This document shows, piece after piece, positions 35,791 through 43,853 of a stretch of DNA of 64,000 bases (its first letter is position 1; each line of letters starts with the position of its first letter). The notes beneath the pieces are model-generated. The model had not been told where the DNA came from. It did no database searches and saw nothing but the letters and a program-made list of their open reading frames with translations. A program made the position numbers and the translations under genes. The stretch is from Candidatus Dormiibacterota bacterium (GTDB lineage: Bacteria > Chloroflexota > Dormibacteria > Aeolococcales > Aeolococcaceae). Where the stretch lies: NCBI GenBank assembly GCA_003153505.1, contig PLZA01000014.1, positions 13,687 to 77,686 on the forward strand, written 5' to 3'.

Positions 35791-36455
35791 GCGTCGTTTT
35801 CGGGAGCGGCCCCCTCGCTCACCGTCACGCTGAGCCGGTACTTGCGGTTGCCGTGGCTCACGAGCCGGACCGCGGAGCTGTGGCTCTGCAGCCATTCACC
35901 GAAGCGACGAACCGCTTTGGTGGCGGTGTCCGAATGAAACGTCACGACATCGGGGTGGTGCACCACCAGGCGAATCGCCTCGCGGTGGTGATGCTGATCG
36001 AGTGTCGGCAGGTGCACCACGACCGTTCCGTCGTGAATGCGGAGGTCGCCGACGGTGCGGTCGAGCATCCGGTCGATTCGTTCGAGCAACGATGCATCGC
36101 CGTCGCGCTTGTCGTGGAGCAGCGCGCTCGGGTGCGAGCGCTGAATCTGGCTTCGGACATTGAACGCATCGATGTTCTGCGAGTACACGATCACCGGGCA
36201 CTCGCGAAGCTCGCGGGCGAGACGCGAAAGCACGTCGCCGCTGCTCGCACTCCGGTCCGGGGCCTTGCCGAGATCCCAGTCGATGATTGCCAGGACCGGG
36301 CGGCTCGAGTAGCGGTTGTTCTCGAGCAGCGACAGCGCGCGCGCTGCGCTGCGAGCGCCGAGCGGATGAAATCGTTTGCGGGTGAAGTGACCCTGCAGCT
36401 CCTCGAGCGTCTCGGCGTCGTCCTCGAGGATCAGCACCTCAGGATTCGCTCTCAT
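35787..36455 (-). CDS. Response regulator with REC domain and unusual output domain
   Basis: 222 residues. Receiver domain ~1-125: acidic pair in LILEDDAETLEEL, phospho-acceptor Asp in LAIIDWDLG (~61), and a conserved-type Lys in LLHDKRDGD. The output half (~135-222) does not resemble a common OmpR or NarL HTH. It has alternating beta and helix (GTVVVHLPTLDQ, KAVRRFGEWLQSH, GNRKYRLSVTV) compatible with a compact winged domain. It overlaps both neighbours by 4 bases. Partner of the kinase-like protein by position. Confidence 0.75.
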   Translation of the reverse strand: MRANPEVLILEDDAETLEELQGHFTRKRFHPLGARSAARALSLLENNRYSSRPVLAIIDWDLGKAPDRSASSGDVLSRLARELRECPVIVYSQNIDAFNVRSQIQRSHPSALLHDKRDGDASLLERIDRMLDRTVGDLRIHDGTVVVHLPTLDQHHHREAIRLVVHHPDVVTFHSDTATKAVRRFGEWLQSHSSAVRLVSHGNRKYRLSVTVSEGAAPENDA

Positions 36456-37174
36456 TGCCGGACCAGCGTTGACGAGGGAACCAGCGCCATGCGGGCGTCA
36501 CGGTCGCGCTCCGGTGTCCAGCCGGCGTCGTGCCGGGCGAGTGCCTCGGCGACGGCACGGAAGGCGCGCGTGGGAAGCGCAAACCCATCGGGGTACGCTG
36601 CTACCAGCGACTCGAGCGTCGCACCGCGCAGCAGGGTGCCGTCGCGAAGCTCGACGCCGCTTCCCGGCGCGAGACGCATGCCGCCGACGTTCGCATCGCA
36701 CGCACGTCTGACCGCCTCGAGCAGGGCTGCCGGGCGGGTGAAGACACGGGCGTGAGATGGGAGCCCGTCGGGCGCTGCACCCAGCCAGAAGATGAGCACC
36801 GGACGCGCGCGCAGGATTGTCGCGAGTGCCGGGGTCACGGACACTGTGCTGCCGACGACCATCCAGGGCCAGGGAAGGCAGGCTCCGGCGATCGCCGCAG
36901 CGTCGTCGGTGCGAGCGTCGCGAATGACGGCCATGCCTCGTGGCGCTGTGTCGTGCACCGCCACGGCGAGCTCGCCGTCGACGGTCACCACGAGGATCGC
37001 CCGGCTGCGATCCGGGGCGCGCACGCCCAGCATCCGCGCAGCATCGGTGACCCCCACGAGACATCCCTCCCCGCCATGGCCCGCGAGTGGACGGAAAGGT
37101 CCGTGCCCGTGGGCGGCCTCATCCAGTGTAGGGGTGACGGGGGTAGGGCGGGCCAGCCATGCGGACACGGACAC
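36452..37174 (-). CDS. Unknown protein of the signalling operon
   Basis: About 240 residues. The open frame extends upstream into the divergent MgtE-like gene, so a GTG at 37174 or 37168 is the likelier start; this is uncertain. Alternating hydrophobic strands (AILVVTVDGELAVAV, PWMVVGSTVSVTPALA, PVLIFWLGAAP) suggest an alpha/beta fold. Two short sections (RSRAILVVTVDG, GGMRLAPGSGVELRDG) recall sensory or effector domains but no family is recognised. First gene of a three-gene, 4-base-overlapping unit with the response regulator and kinase-like gene. Confidence 0.5.
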   Translation of the reverse strand: MSVSAWLARPTPVTPTLDEAAHGHGPFRPLAGHGGEGCLVGVTDAARMLGVRAPDRSRAILVVTVDGELAVAVHDTAPRGMAVIRDARTDDAAAIAGACLPWPWMVVGSTVSVTPALATILRARPVLIFWLGAAPDGLPSHARVFTRPAALLEAVRRACDANVGGMRLAPGSGVELRDGTLLRGATLESLVAAYPDGFALPTRAFRAVAEALARHDAGWTPERDRDARMALVPSSTLVRQ

Positions 37175-37250
37175 CCCGTAACCATCGGCGCCCCGGGCGG
37201 ACGGCGCGCGGACGACACGATGGCCCGTGACGTGGCAGACTGAGCGCGGT

Positions 37251-38519
37251 ATGTCGACCTCAGACGCCGGGGAGCCAGCCGCCGAAGCGGTCCGGCTGGC
37301 ACTCACCGGGATCCTGCACCGCCCCCTCGTCGATCGAGCCGGCGGCCGGCTCGGCCGGGTTGACGATGTGATCGCCCGATTTGCGGAGGGCGGCTACCCG
37401 CCGGTGACCGGCCTGGTCGGACGCATCGCGGGGCGCAAGCTCTTCATCCCACGCGATCGGATCGCCGCGATGAACCCGGGCAGTGTTCAGCTCGCCGGCG
37501 AAGATCTCAACCTTGCCCACTTCGAGCGCCGCCAGGGGGAGGTGCTGCTCGGTGACGACGTCCTCGGCCGCAGGCTGATCAGCGTCGACGCCGGCAAGCT
37601 CGTGGTCGCGCATGACATCGAGCTGCGCCACCAGGATTCGAGATGGGTCGTCGCGGGCGTCGACACCCGCCCCCGCGGCCTGCGAGGTCGCCTCCTCGGC
37701 GGACGCGGCGAGAACCCGGGATTCGTTGACTGGGCCGCCGTCGAGCCCTTCGTCGGGCACGTGCCGACCTCGCGACTCCTCATGCCCCTTCGTCGCCTGA
37801 GACGCCTGCACCCGGCGCAGATCGCGGACCTTGTCGAAGCTGCATCACATGACGAGGGCGAGGAGATCATCTCGGCGGTGCATGGCGACCCGGAGCTCGA
37901 GGCAGATGTGTTCGAAGAGCTCAATACCGAACACCAGGTGGAATTTCTCCGCGACAAGTCCGACGCTGAAGCGGCGGCGGTGCTTGCGGAGATGGGTCCC
38001 GACGACGCTGCAGACCTGGTCACCGAGCTCGATCAGCCTCGACGCGCACCAATACTTTCGCTGCTGCCACCGTCGCAACAGGCGAAGGTGCGCGCCCTGC
38101 TCAGTTATGGCCAGAGCAGCGCGGGCGGGCTGATGAGCCCTGACTTCGTGTCGGTCGCACCCGACGCAACCGTGACCGAGGCGCTCGCTGCAGTGCGCGC
38201 CGCCGACGTGCTGCCACAGGTCGTCGCCGACGTGTTCCTGCTCGATGACGGACACCTCGCCGGGTCGGTGCCGCTCATCGAGCTGCTCCGTGCCGACGGC
38301 GCCATGCGGATCTCGGAGCTCGTCGAGCACAGCAACGCATCGGTCCACGTCGACGATGACTTTCCGGAAGTGGCGCGACGGATGGCCGACTTCAACCTCA
38401 CCGTGGTCGCCGTGCTCGAAGACGACGATCGCGTGATCGGTGTCATCACGGTCGACGACGTCCTCGAGGCCATGCTGCCCGACTCGTGGCGGCGCCGGGC
38501 GGAGGCTGACGGAGACTGA
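37251..38519 (+). CDS. Soluble PRC-barrel/MgtE_N/CBS protein (magnesium-sensor-like)
   Basis: 422 residues. N-terminal PRC-barrel-like part (~15-150: GILHRPLVDRAGGRLGRVDD, then GEVLLGDDVLGRRLISVD), MgtE N domain (~175-285: LRRLHPAQIADLVEA, AAVLAEMGPDDAADLVTEL, ALLSYGQSSAGGLMS) and a CBS pair (~290-410, ending VIGVITVDDVLEAML). The sequence stops where MgtE would begin its membrane channel, so this is the cytosolic Mg2+-gate module alone. It precedes two Nramp-related transporters, suggesting it senses Mg2+ or another metal and modulates them. Direct gating is inference. Confidence 0.9.
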   Translation: MSTSDAGEPAAEAVRLALTGILHRPLVDRAGGRLGRVDDVIARFAEGGYPPVTGLVGRIAGRKLFIPRDRIAAMNPGSVQLAGEDLNLAHFERRQGEVLLGDDVLGRRLISVDAGKLVVAHDIELRHQDSRWVVAGVDTRPRGLRGRLLGGRGENPGFVDWAAVEPFVGHVPTSRLLMPLRRLRRLHPAQIADLVEAASHDEGEEIISAVHGDPELEADVFEELNTEHQVEFLRDKSDAEAAAVLAEMGPDDAADLVTELDQPRRAPILSLLPPSQQAKVRALLSYGQSSAGGLMSPDFVSVAPDATVTEALAAVRAADVLPQVVADVFLLDDGHLAGSVPLIELLRADGAMRISELVEHSNASVHVDDDFPEVARRMADFNLTVVAVLEDDDRVIGVITVDDVLEAMLPDSWRRRAEADGD

Positions 38520-38548
38520 CGGCCGGCCTCCACCTCCGGTGCGGGTTG

Positions 38549-38727
38549 TACACTCGGTCGAAGGCAACAACCTCCTTGGGGTGTATCCACTAGCAGATGG
38601 ACGGCGGCGACAGTCCCCAGTCCCGGCAACGCACGGCCCGACCCGCTCCGAGGTAGCGAAGCGCTCGTGACCTCCTGAGCGGAACGGCCCGCTCAGTCTT
38701 GCCGTCAGCGACGGTGGGAGGTCCGAA
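38549..38727 (+). promoter_or_regulatory. Structured 5' leader, copy 1 (candidate metal-responsive RNA switch)
   Basis: TACACT (38549-38554) is the likely -10, giving a ~165-base leader before the TTG of the Nramp gene. Elements: TGGGG (38577) able to pair with CCCCA (38615); hairpin GAGGT/ACCTC (38650/38670); hairpin CTGAGCGG/CCGCTCAG (38675/38689); hairpin CCGTC-AGC-GACGG; then GGGAGG six bases before TTG. ACCTCC (38670-38675) can pair either with GAGGT or with the ribosome site GGAGGT (38717-38722), a switch-like arrangement. It does not match M-box or yybP-ykoY consensus that I can recall. Confidence 0.65.
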
Positions 38728-40389
38728 TTGGCGCAGGAGAAGGCTCGCAGGGCGGACGCCAAGGTGGCGCGCGTTCCGAAGGTTCCCCTGGATGGCGCAC
38801 ATCATGGGGATATTCGTGGCGCCTTCGGCACCATCGGCGAGCACGACCCCGCCGGTGCGCGCTCCTGGCGTCGACGGCTGCTCGCCCTGGCCGTGATCAT
38901 CGGGCCGGGGCTCATCGTGATGGTGGGCGACAACGACGCCGGCGGCGTTTCGACGTACGCAGCGGCCGGACAGAACTACGGCACGAGCCTGCTCTGGACG
39001 CTGCTGCTGCTGATCCCGGTGCTCATCGTCAACCAGGAGATGGTGGCTCGCCTCGGGGCCGTGTCCGGCGTCGGACATGGGCGGCTGATCTTCGAGCGCT
39101 TCGGCAAGATCTGGGGCCGGTTCGCCGTCAGTGACCTGTTCGTTCTCAACTTCCTCACCATCGCGACGGAATTCATCGGCATCTCGCTCGGCGCTCAGTA
39201 CTTCGGGGTTCCCGCGTGGGTCGCCGTGCCGCTTGCGGGCCTCGTCCTCGTGGGCATCACGGTCACCGGCCGTTTTGAGACGTGGGAGCGGCTGATGTTC
39301 GTGCTCCTCTTCGGCAACCTGCTGTGCATCCCGCTGATGCTTCTCAGCCATCCGACGCTCGGTCCGGTCGTCCAGCATTTCGTCGTCCCAGGCGTTGAGG
39401 GTGGCTTCAAGTCCGACGGCGTGCTCCTCATCGTCGCCATCGTCGGTACCACCGTCACGCCCTGGCAATTGTTCTTTCAGCAATCCAACGTAGTCGACAA
39501 GCGCATCACCCCACGCTGGATTCCATACGAGCGCGCGGACACGGTGATCGGCACGATGGTCGTGGTCATGGGAGCGACTGCCATCATGGTGGGGACGGCG
39601 TTTGCATTCAGTCGCACCGGTGGTGGTGTCGGCAACCCCAATGCCTTCACCAATGCGTATGACCTCGCCAACAGTCTCAAGGCGCATGCCGGTCCGGCGG
39701 TTGGCGCCATCTTTTCGATCCTGTTGATCGATGCGTCCGTTGTCGGCGCGAGTGCCGTGACGTTGTGCACGTCGTACGCGTTTGGCGACACATTCGGCAT
39801 CAGGAATTCGCTGCACCGCTCGTGGCGAGAGGCCAAGTCCTTCTATGCAACGTTCACGGCCATCGTGACGCTCGCTGCGGTATTCGTGCTCATTCCGGGT
39901 GTCCCACTCGGCCTGGTGACCACCGCGGTTCAGGCACTGGCCGGGGTGATGCTTCCGAGTGCCTGCCTGTTCCTCCTGTTTCTGTGCAACGACCGCGAAG
40001 TGCTCGGCCCCTGGGTCAACCGACCGTGGTTCAACCTCCTCGCGGCGCTGATCCTCGGCTTTCTCCTGGTCCTGTCGGTGAGCCTCGTGGTATCGACGAT
40101 CCTTCCAGGCATCGACGTCGCTCGCTTGTTGGTGGTGCTCGTCGCTGTCATGATCGTCGGACTCGCTGTTGCGATCGTCATCAATGTGCGCGCACGCCGG
40201 GCCATGCCGCCGGATCCACGTCTGGATGAGGATCGCGAGACCTGGCGCATGCCGTCACTCGCCCTGCTCAACCAGCCAGGGAAATCACGAGGGCGCCTGC
40301 TCGCTCTGTGCGCGGTCCGTGGCTACGCGATCGTTGCCATGGTCAGCCTGCTCGTCAAGACGATCGTCGCGTCCCACGGCGGCCACTAG
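38728..40389 (+). CDS. Nramp-related divalent metal transporter, copy 1
   Basis: 553 residues from a TTG fixed by GGGAGG six bases upstream and by its twin. A ~50-residue basic cytosolic start precedes ~11 membrane helices. TM1 reads GPGLIVMVGDNDAGG where classical Nramps have DPGN; the TM6 site reads GTTVTPWQLFFQQSNVVDKR where Nramps have a MPH-type metal-binding motif. Such changes recall Nramp-related Mg2+ transporters (NRMT) rather than Mn/Fe importers. It follows a MgtE-sensor gene and is followed by a close paralogue. Metal specificity is inferred. Confidence 0.9.
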   Translation: MAQEKARRADAKVARVPKVPLDGAHHGDIRGAFGTIGEHDPAGARSWRRRLLALAVIIGPGLIVMVGDNDAGGVSTYAAAGQNYGTSLLWTLLLLIPVLIVNQEMVARLGAVSGVGHGRLIFERFGKIWGRFAVSDLFVLNFLTIATEFIGISLGAQYFGVPAWVAVPLAGLVLVGITVTGRFETWERLMFVLLFGNLLCIPLMLLSHPTLGPVVQHFVVPGVEGGFKSDGVLLIVAIVGTTVTPWQLFFQQSNVVDKRITPRWIPYERADTVIGTMVVVMGATAIMVGTAFAFSRTGGGVGNPNAFTNAYDLANSLKAHAGPAVGAIFSILLIDASVVGASAVTLCTSYAFGDTFGIRNSLHRSWREAKSFYATFTAIVTLAAVFVLIPGVPLGLVTTAVQALAGVMLPSACLFLLFLCNDREVLGPWVNRPWFNLLAALILGFLLVLSVSLVVSTILPGIDVARLLVVLVAVMIVGLAVAIVINVRARRAMPPDPRLDEDRETWRMPSLALLNQPGKSRGRLLALCAVRGYAIVAMVSLLVKTIVASHGGH

Positions 40390-40427
40390 GTTCTTCGCTC
40401 GCACACCGTGCGGGTTGTACACTCCAA

Positions 40428-40597
40428 AGAGAACGGCAACATTCTTGGGGTGCAAGGAAGCAATACATGGACGGCGGCGACAGTCCCCAGTCCCGGCAAC
40501 GCACGGGCCGGCCCGCATCGAGGTAGCGAAGCACTCGTGACCTCCTGAGCGGACAGGCCCGCTCAGTCTTGCCGTCTTCGACGGTGGGAGGTCCGAA
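40428..40597 (+). promoter_or_regulatory. Structured 5' leader, copy 2
   Basis: Near-identical to copy 1: from 40467 to the TTG about 125 of 134 positions match with no gap. TACACT at 40428-40433 is the likely -10. Stems GAGGT/ACCTC (40520/40540), CTGAGCGG/CCGCTCAG (40545/40559) and CCGTC-TTC-GACGG are kept while loop bases differ (AACGGC to ACAGGC, AGC to TTC). GGGAGG (40586-40591) precedes TTG. The 5' part before 40467 has diverged but keeps CTTGGGGTG. Confidence 0.65.
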
Positions 40598-42256
40598 TTG
40601 GCGCAGGAGAAGGTTCGCAAGGCGGACGCCAAGGTGGCGATCGGCAACACGGCGGTCCTCGATGCCGCACACCTCGGAGATATCCGCGGCGCATTCGGGA
40701 CCATCGCCGAGCACGAGTCGAACACGCCACGCACCTGGCGTCGCAGGCTTCTTGCGCTCGCCGTGATCATGGGCCCGGGCCTCATCGTGATGGTCGGCGA
40801 CAACGACGCTGGCGGTGTCGCGACCTATGCGCAGGCAGGACAGAACTACGGCACAAGCCTGCTCTGGACGCTTGCGTTCCTCATCCCGGTGTTGATCGTC
40901 AACCAGGAGATGGTGGTGCGCCTCGGTGCCGTCACCGGGGTGGGACACGGACGGCTCATCTTCGAGCGTTTCGGACGCTTCTGGGGCTGGTTCGCGGTCG
41001 GCGATCTCTTCATCCTCAACTTTCTCACCATCGCCACCGAGTTCATCGGTATCTCCCTTGGCGCGGCGTACTTCGGGGTCACGCCCTACCTCGCAGTGCC
41101 GCTCGCAGGGATATTGCTCATCGGGATCACGGTCACCGGCCGTTTCGAGACCTGGGAGCGCTTGATGTTCGTGATCCTCTTCGGCAACCTCCTGATCATC
41201 CCGCTCGTGATCCTCAGCCACCCGAATGTCGGCCAGGTCGTGCACGATCTCGTCATCCCGGGGATGAAGGAGGGCTCGACGTCCGGCCTGACGTCGAACG
41301 GCGTGCTCCTGATCATCGCCATCGTGGGGACGACGGTCGCGCCCTGGCAGCTCTTCTTCCAGCAGAGCAACGTTGTCGACAAGCGCATCACGCCGCGATG
41401 GATCCCGTACGAACGCGCCGATACGGTCATCGGTGCATTTGTCGTTGTCCTCGGCGCCACGGCGATCATGGTGACAACCGCTTTCGCGTTCCGGAGCACG
41501 CCGCTCGCGGGACAGTTCGTGAGCGCCGGAACTGTGGCCACCGGCATCGCGCACAGTCTCGGTTCCGCCCTGGGAGACCTTTTTGCAATCCTGCTCATCG
41601 ACGCGTCGATCATCGGAGCAAGTGCGGTGACGCTCGCGACGTCGTATGCATTCGGCGACACCTTCGGCATCCGGCACTCTCTGCATCGCTCGTGGCGTGA
41701 GGCCAAGCCTTTCTACGCAACGTTCACTGCGCTCGTGGTGCTTGCCGCCGGTCTCACACTCTTTCCGAATGCACCGCTCGGACTGATTACCACCGCCGTC
41801 CAGGCGCTCGCCGGCGTGCTCCTGCCCAGCGCCAGCCTGTTCCTGCTCCTCCTGTGCAATGACCGCGAGGTGCTCGGACCGTGGGTGAACCGCACGTGGT
41901 TGAACATCGTCGCCACATTGATCCTCGGCATCCTGGTGATGCTGTCGCTGATCCTCGTGGTCACGACCGTGTTCTCGTCGGTGAACGTTCCGCTTCTGCT
42001 CGGCGTCCTGTCGATCATCATGCTGGTCGCTCTCGTCGGTGTCACCGTGTTCACCACCCGCGGTGCACGAGCGCGCTCACCGGAGACGTTCTCGCACGAG
42101 GACCGCGAGACGTGGCGCATGCCGTCGCTGGCACTCCTCACGCGACCCGTGCCGTCGCGAAGCCGTCTGGTCGCCCTGTACGCGATGCGTGGCTACCTCG
42201 TGCTCGCGGTCCTGCTCCTCCTCGTCAAGGCCGTGCAACTGGGTACCGGCCACTAG
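40598..42256 (+). CDS. Nramp-related divalent metal transporter, copy 2
   Basis: 552 residues from TTG, clearly a tandem duplicate of the upstream gene (same start MAQEKVRKADAKV, same TM1 GDNDAGGVATYAQAGQ, same TM6 GTTVAPWQLFFQQSNVVDKR). The main differences lie in the loop after TM7 (TAFAFRSTPLAGQFVSAGTV) and the cytosolic end. Keeping both copies and both leaders suggests different expression or metal affinity. The stop codon overlaps the convergent TANGO2-like gene. Confidence 0.9.
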   Translation: MAQEKVRKADAKVAIGNTAVLDAAHLGDIRGAFGTIAEHESNTPRTWRRRLLALAVIMGPGLIVMVGDNDAGGVATYAQAGQNYGTSLLWTLAFLIPVLIVNQEMVVRLGAVTGVGHGRLIFERFGRFWGWFAVGDLFILNFLTIATEFIGISLGAAYFGVTPYLAVPLAGILLIGITVTGRFETWERLMFVILFGNLLIIPLVILSHPNVGQVVHDLVIPGMKEGSTSGLTSNGVLLIIAIVGTTVAPWQLFFQQSNVVDKRITPRWIPYERADTVIGAFVVVLGATAIMVTTAFAFRSTPLAGQFVSAGTVATGIAHSLGSALGDLFAILLIDASIIGASAVTLATSYAFGDTFGIRHSLHRSWREAKPFYATFTALVVLAAGLTLFPNAPLGLITTAVQALAGVLLPSASLFLLLLCNDREVLGPWVNRTWLNIVATLILGILVMLSLILVVTTVFSSVNVPLLLGVLSIIMLVALVGVTVFTTRGARARSPETFSHEDRETWRMPSLALLTRPVPSRSRLVALYAMRGYLVLAVLLLLVKAVQLGTGH

Positions 42257-42996
42257 GCCACGAACGGTACTGCCGAAAAGGGCGTGACGCAGGGACGGCC
42301 GGGGGCGTGGTCGTACATGAGCAGCCCGGGTCCTCCGATCACAGTCGACGCCGATACCGTCCCGTACACATCGCCATGGATGCACGCGGCGTCGACCGCC
42401 AGGTCGGTCGCCGAGGTGTGATCCGCGAGCAAGGCACGCATCCGAGCCATGGTCGTTCCGGGATCGCCCGCCGCGTCGATCGCGCGGCCCATTCCTGCGA
42501 GGAGCATGGCCACCTTGCCGCTGCGCTCGTCGTCCGCATCACGCGTTGTCAGCACATGCGCCCCGGGCTCGAGGTCGATCACGCGCACCGGACCCGAATC
42601 GTCGACATGCGCCACCAGCGCGCGTTCGGCGCTGACCCAGAGGACGTTGACGGGGTTGTAGCGACCCGGTCCCAGCGCCGCGAGCAGCGAGGGGACGTCT
42701 GCCGGATCGGCACTGAGGACCGCGACCGGGATCTCCCCCCGAGACCGGCGCGACGGGTCGGGCGCCGCGGGTGGCCCCTCGCCGGGATGCCGGTTGGTCA
42801 CCGCGCAGAGGGTGCCATCCGCGGCGACGGCGAGCCAGGTCCCGCCGGCGACGAGGTCACGACCGCCGACGATGAGGGGGCTCACCTGGAGCGGCCCCGG
42901 CGGTGCGCTCGGGCGGACGATCAGCTCGTCGCGATTTGCCGCCAGCACGACTGGCGCTTCGGCGTGGCATCTCCAGGCCAGCAGGACGGTGCACAC
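42253..42996 (-). CDS. NRDE/TANGO2-family protein
   Basis: 247 residues. The start GTG is followed at once by Cys (CTVLLAW), and AANRDE with GGRDLVAGGTWLAV follows: the TANGO2/NRDE signature, in which Cys2 is expected to be the N-terminal nucleophile after Met removal. This, and a TACGAT box six bases upstream, decide the start against a longer frame. The cellular role of the family (lipid or heme handling) is unsettled. Convergent with Nramp copy 2. Confidence 0.87.
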   Translation of the reverse strand: MCTVLLAWRCHAEAPVVLAANRDELIVRPSAPPGPLQVSPLIVGGRDLVAGGTWLAVAADGTLCAVTNRHPGEGPPAAPDPSRRSRGEIPVAVLSADPADVPSLLAALGPGRYNPVNVLWVSAERALVAHVDDSGPVRVIDLEPGAHVLTTRDADDERSGKVAMLLAGMGRAIDAAGDPGTTMARMRALLADHTSATDLAVDAACIHGDVYGTVSASTVIGGPGLLMYDHAPGRPCVTPFSAVPFVA

Positions 42997-43002
42997 GGGC
43001 TG

Positions 43003-43008
43003 ATCGTA
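43003..43008 (-). promoter_or_regulatory. -10 box TACGAT of a leaderless promoter
   Basis: Minus-strand TACGAT, six bases, then the GTG-TGC start of the NRDE gene. Confidence 0.55.
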
Positions 43009-43121
43009 GGCGGACGCCCAACGGCGGTGTGAACTCTGTGAACGCAACCTCGCGGCGACGTGACGAGCCGCCGACTTTCATCTCGAAAGGGAGGTATTAA
43101 GACCAAGGTTGGAACACGTCA

Positions 43122-43853
43122 ATGAGCGCAAACGTCAGTCACATGCCAGAACCCCGGCGGCCCGCCAGAGGTCGCGCGGCGATCGCGCTGCTTCCGGGCG
43201 TGTTCGCGCTCATGCTCGCTGGCGCCTCCGGCGTTGCGGCAGCCGCCAATCCTTCGCCCACACCGACTGCCACCGCGACCCCGGCGGCGGCCGCGCAGTC
43301 GACGACCTGCCGCCCCGGAACCCGTCACCACGGCTCGTGCTGCCGGTGGAACCCGTGCGCCACGACGCCCTCCCCGAGCCCCACCCCGACCTCCACGCCC
43401 AACCCCACGCCGAGCCCAAGTGGCGGCGGGAGCCAGGGCACCGGTGGTGGAGGCGGTTCGACACCCACGCCGACCCCAGCGCCAACGCGGACCCCAACGC
43501 CAACCCCACGCCCGACGCCCGCACCCACCCCGAAGCCCGTGACGACACCGGCAGCATCGGGTGGCGGCCACTCGAGCGGCGGCACGGGGGCGGGGGGGAC
43601 GAGCGCGGTTCGCACTCAGACGCCCGTCGATCCGACTCCGTTCGCATCGCTCGCGAACGCGGTCAGCGCGGTGACGACGGGCCAGGGGCTGGACGCAGCC
43701 CGGATCCCGCCCGTGGAAGCGCTCACGCCGTTGAGCGGGCTGGACTTCGGCAATGGCTTGAACCTCGGTCCGATCCTGCTCCTCGTCGACCTGATCGGGA
43801 TCGGCATGCTGATCTACCTGGTGCGCATCCGCTGGTTGGCCCACGAGGCCTGA
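43122..43853 (+). CDS. Exported Thr/Pro-rich protein with C-terminal membrane anchor
   Basis: 243 residues. Signal peptide (IALLPGVFALMLAGASGVAAAA, ending ~42), a short Cys-containing segment (CRPGTRHHGSCCRWNPC), long TPTPTP and GGGG runs, and a C-terminal helix (LNLGPILLLVDLIGIGMLIY) with a short basic tail. It is probably a surface stalk or spacer. Low complexity prevents a family call. GGGAGG lies 30 bases upstream, too far to be a normal ribosome site, so the start may differ. Overlaps thiD at its 3' end by 40 bases. Confidence 0.6.
   Translation: MSANVSHMPEPRRPARGRAAIALLPGVFALMLAGASGVAAAANPSPTPTATATPAAAAQSTTCRPGTRHHGSCCRWNPCATTPSPSPTPTSTPNPTPSPSGGGSQGTGGGGGSTPTPTPAPTRTPTPTPRPTPAPTPKPVTTPAASGGGHSSGGTGAGGTSAVRTQTPVDPTPFASLANAVSAVTTGQGLDAARIPPVEALTPLSGLDFGNGLNLGPILLLVDLIGIGMLIYLVRIRWLAHEA

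Noticed and set aside
38549-38727. M-box or yybP-ykoY riboswitch assignment for the Nramp leader
   Set aside because: The M-box GGUGAGGCUCC and Mn-switch GGGGAGUAGC/GCAAGACC consensus are absent. Only a partial CTTGGGGTG resemblance exists, and in copy 2 it departs further.
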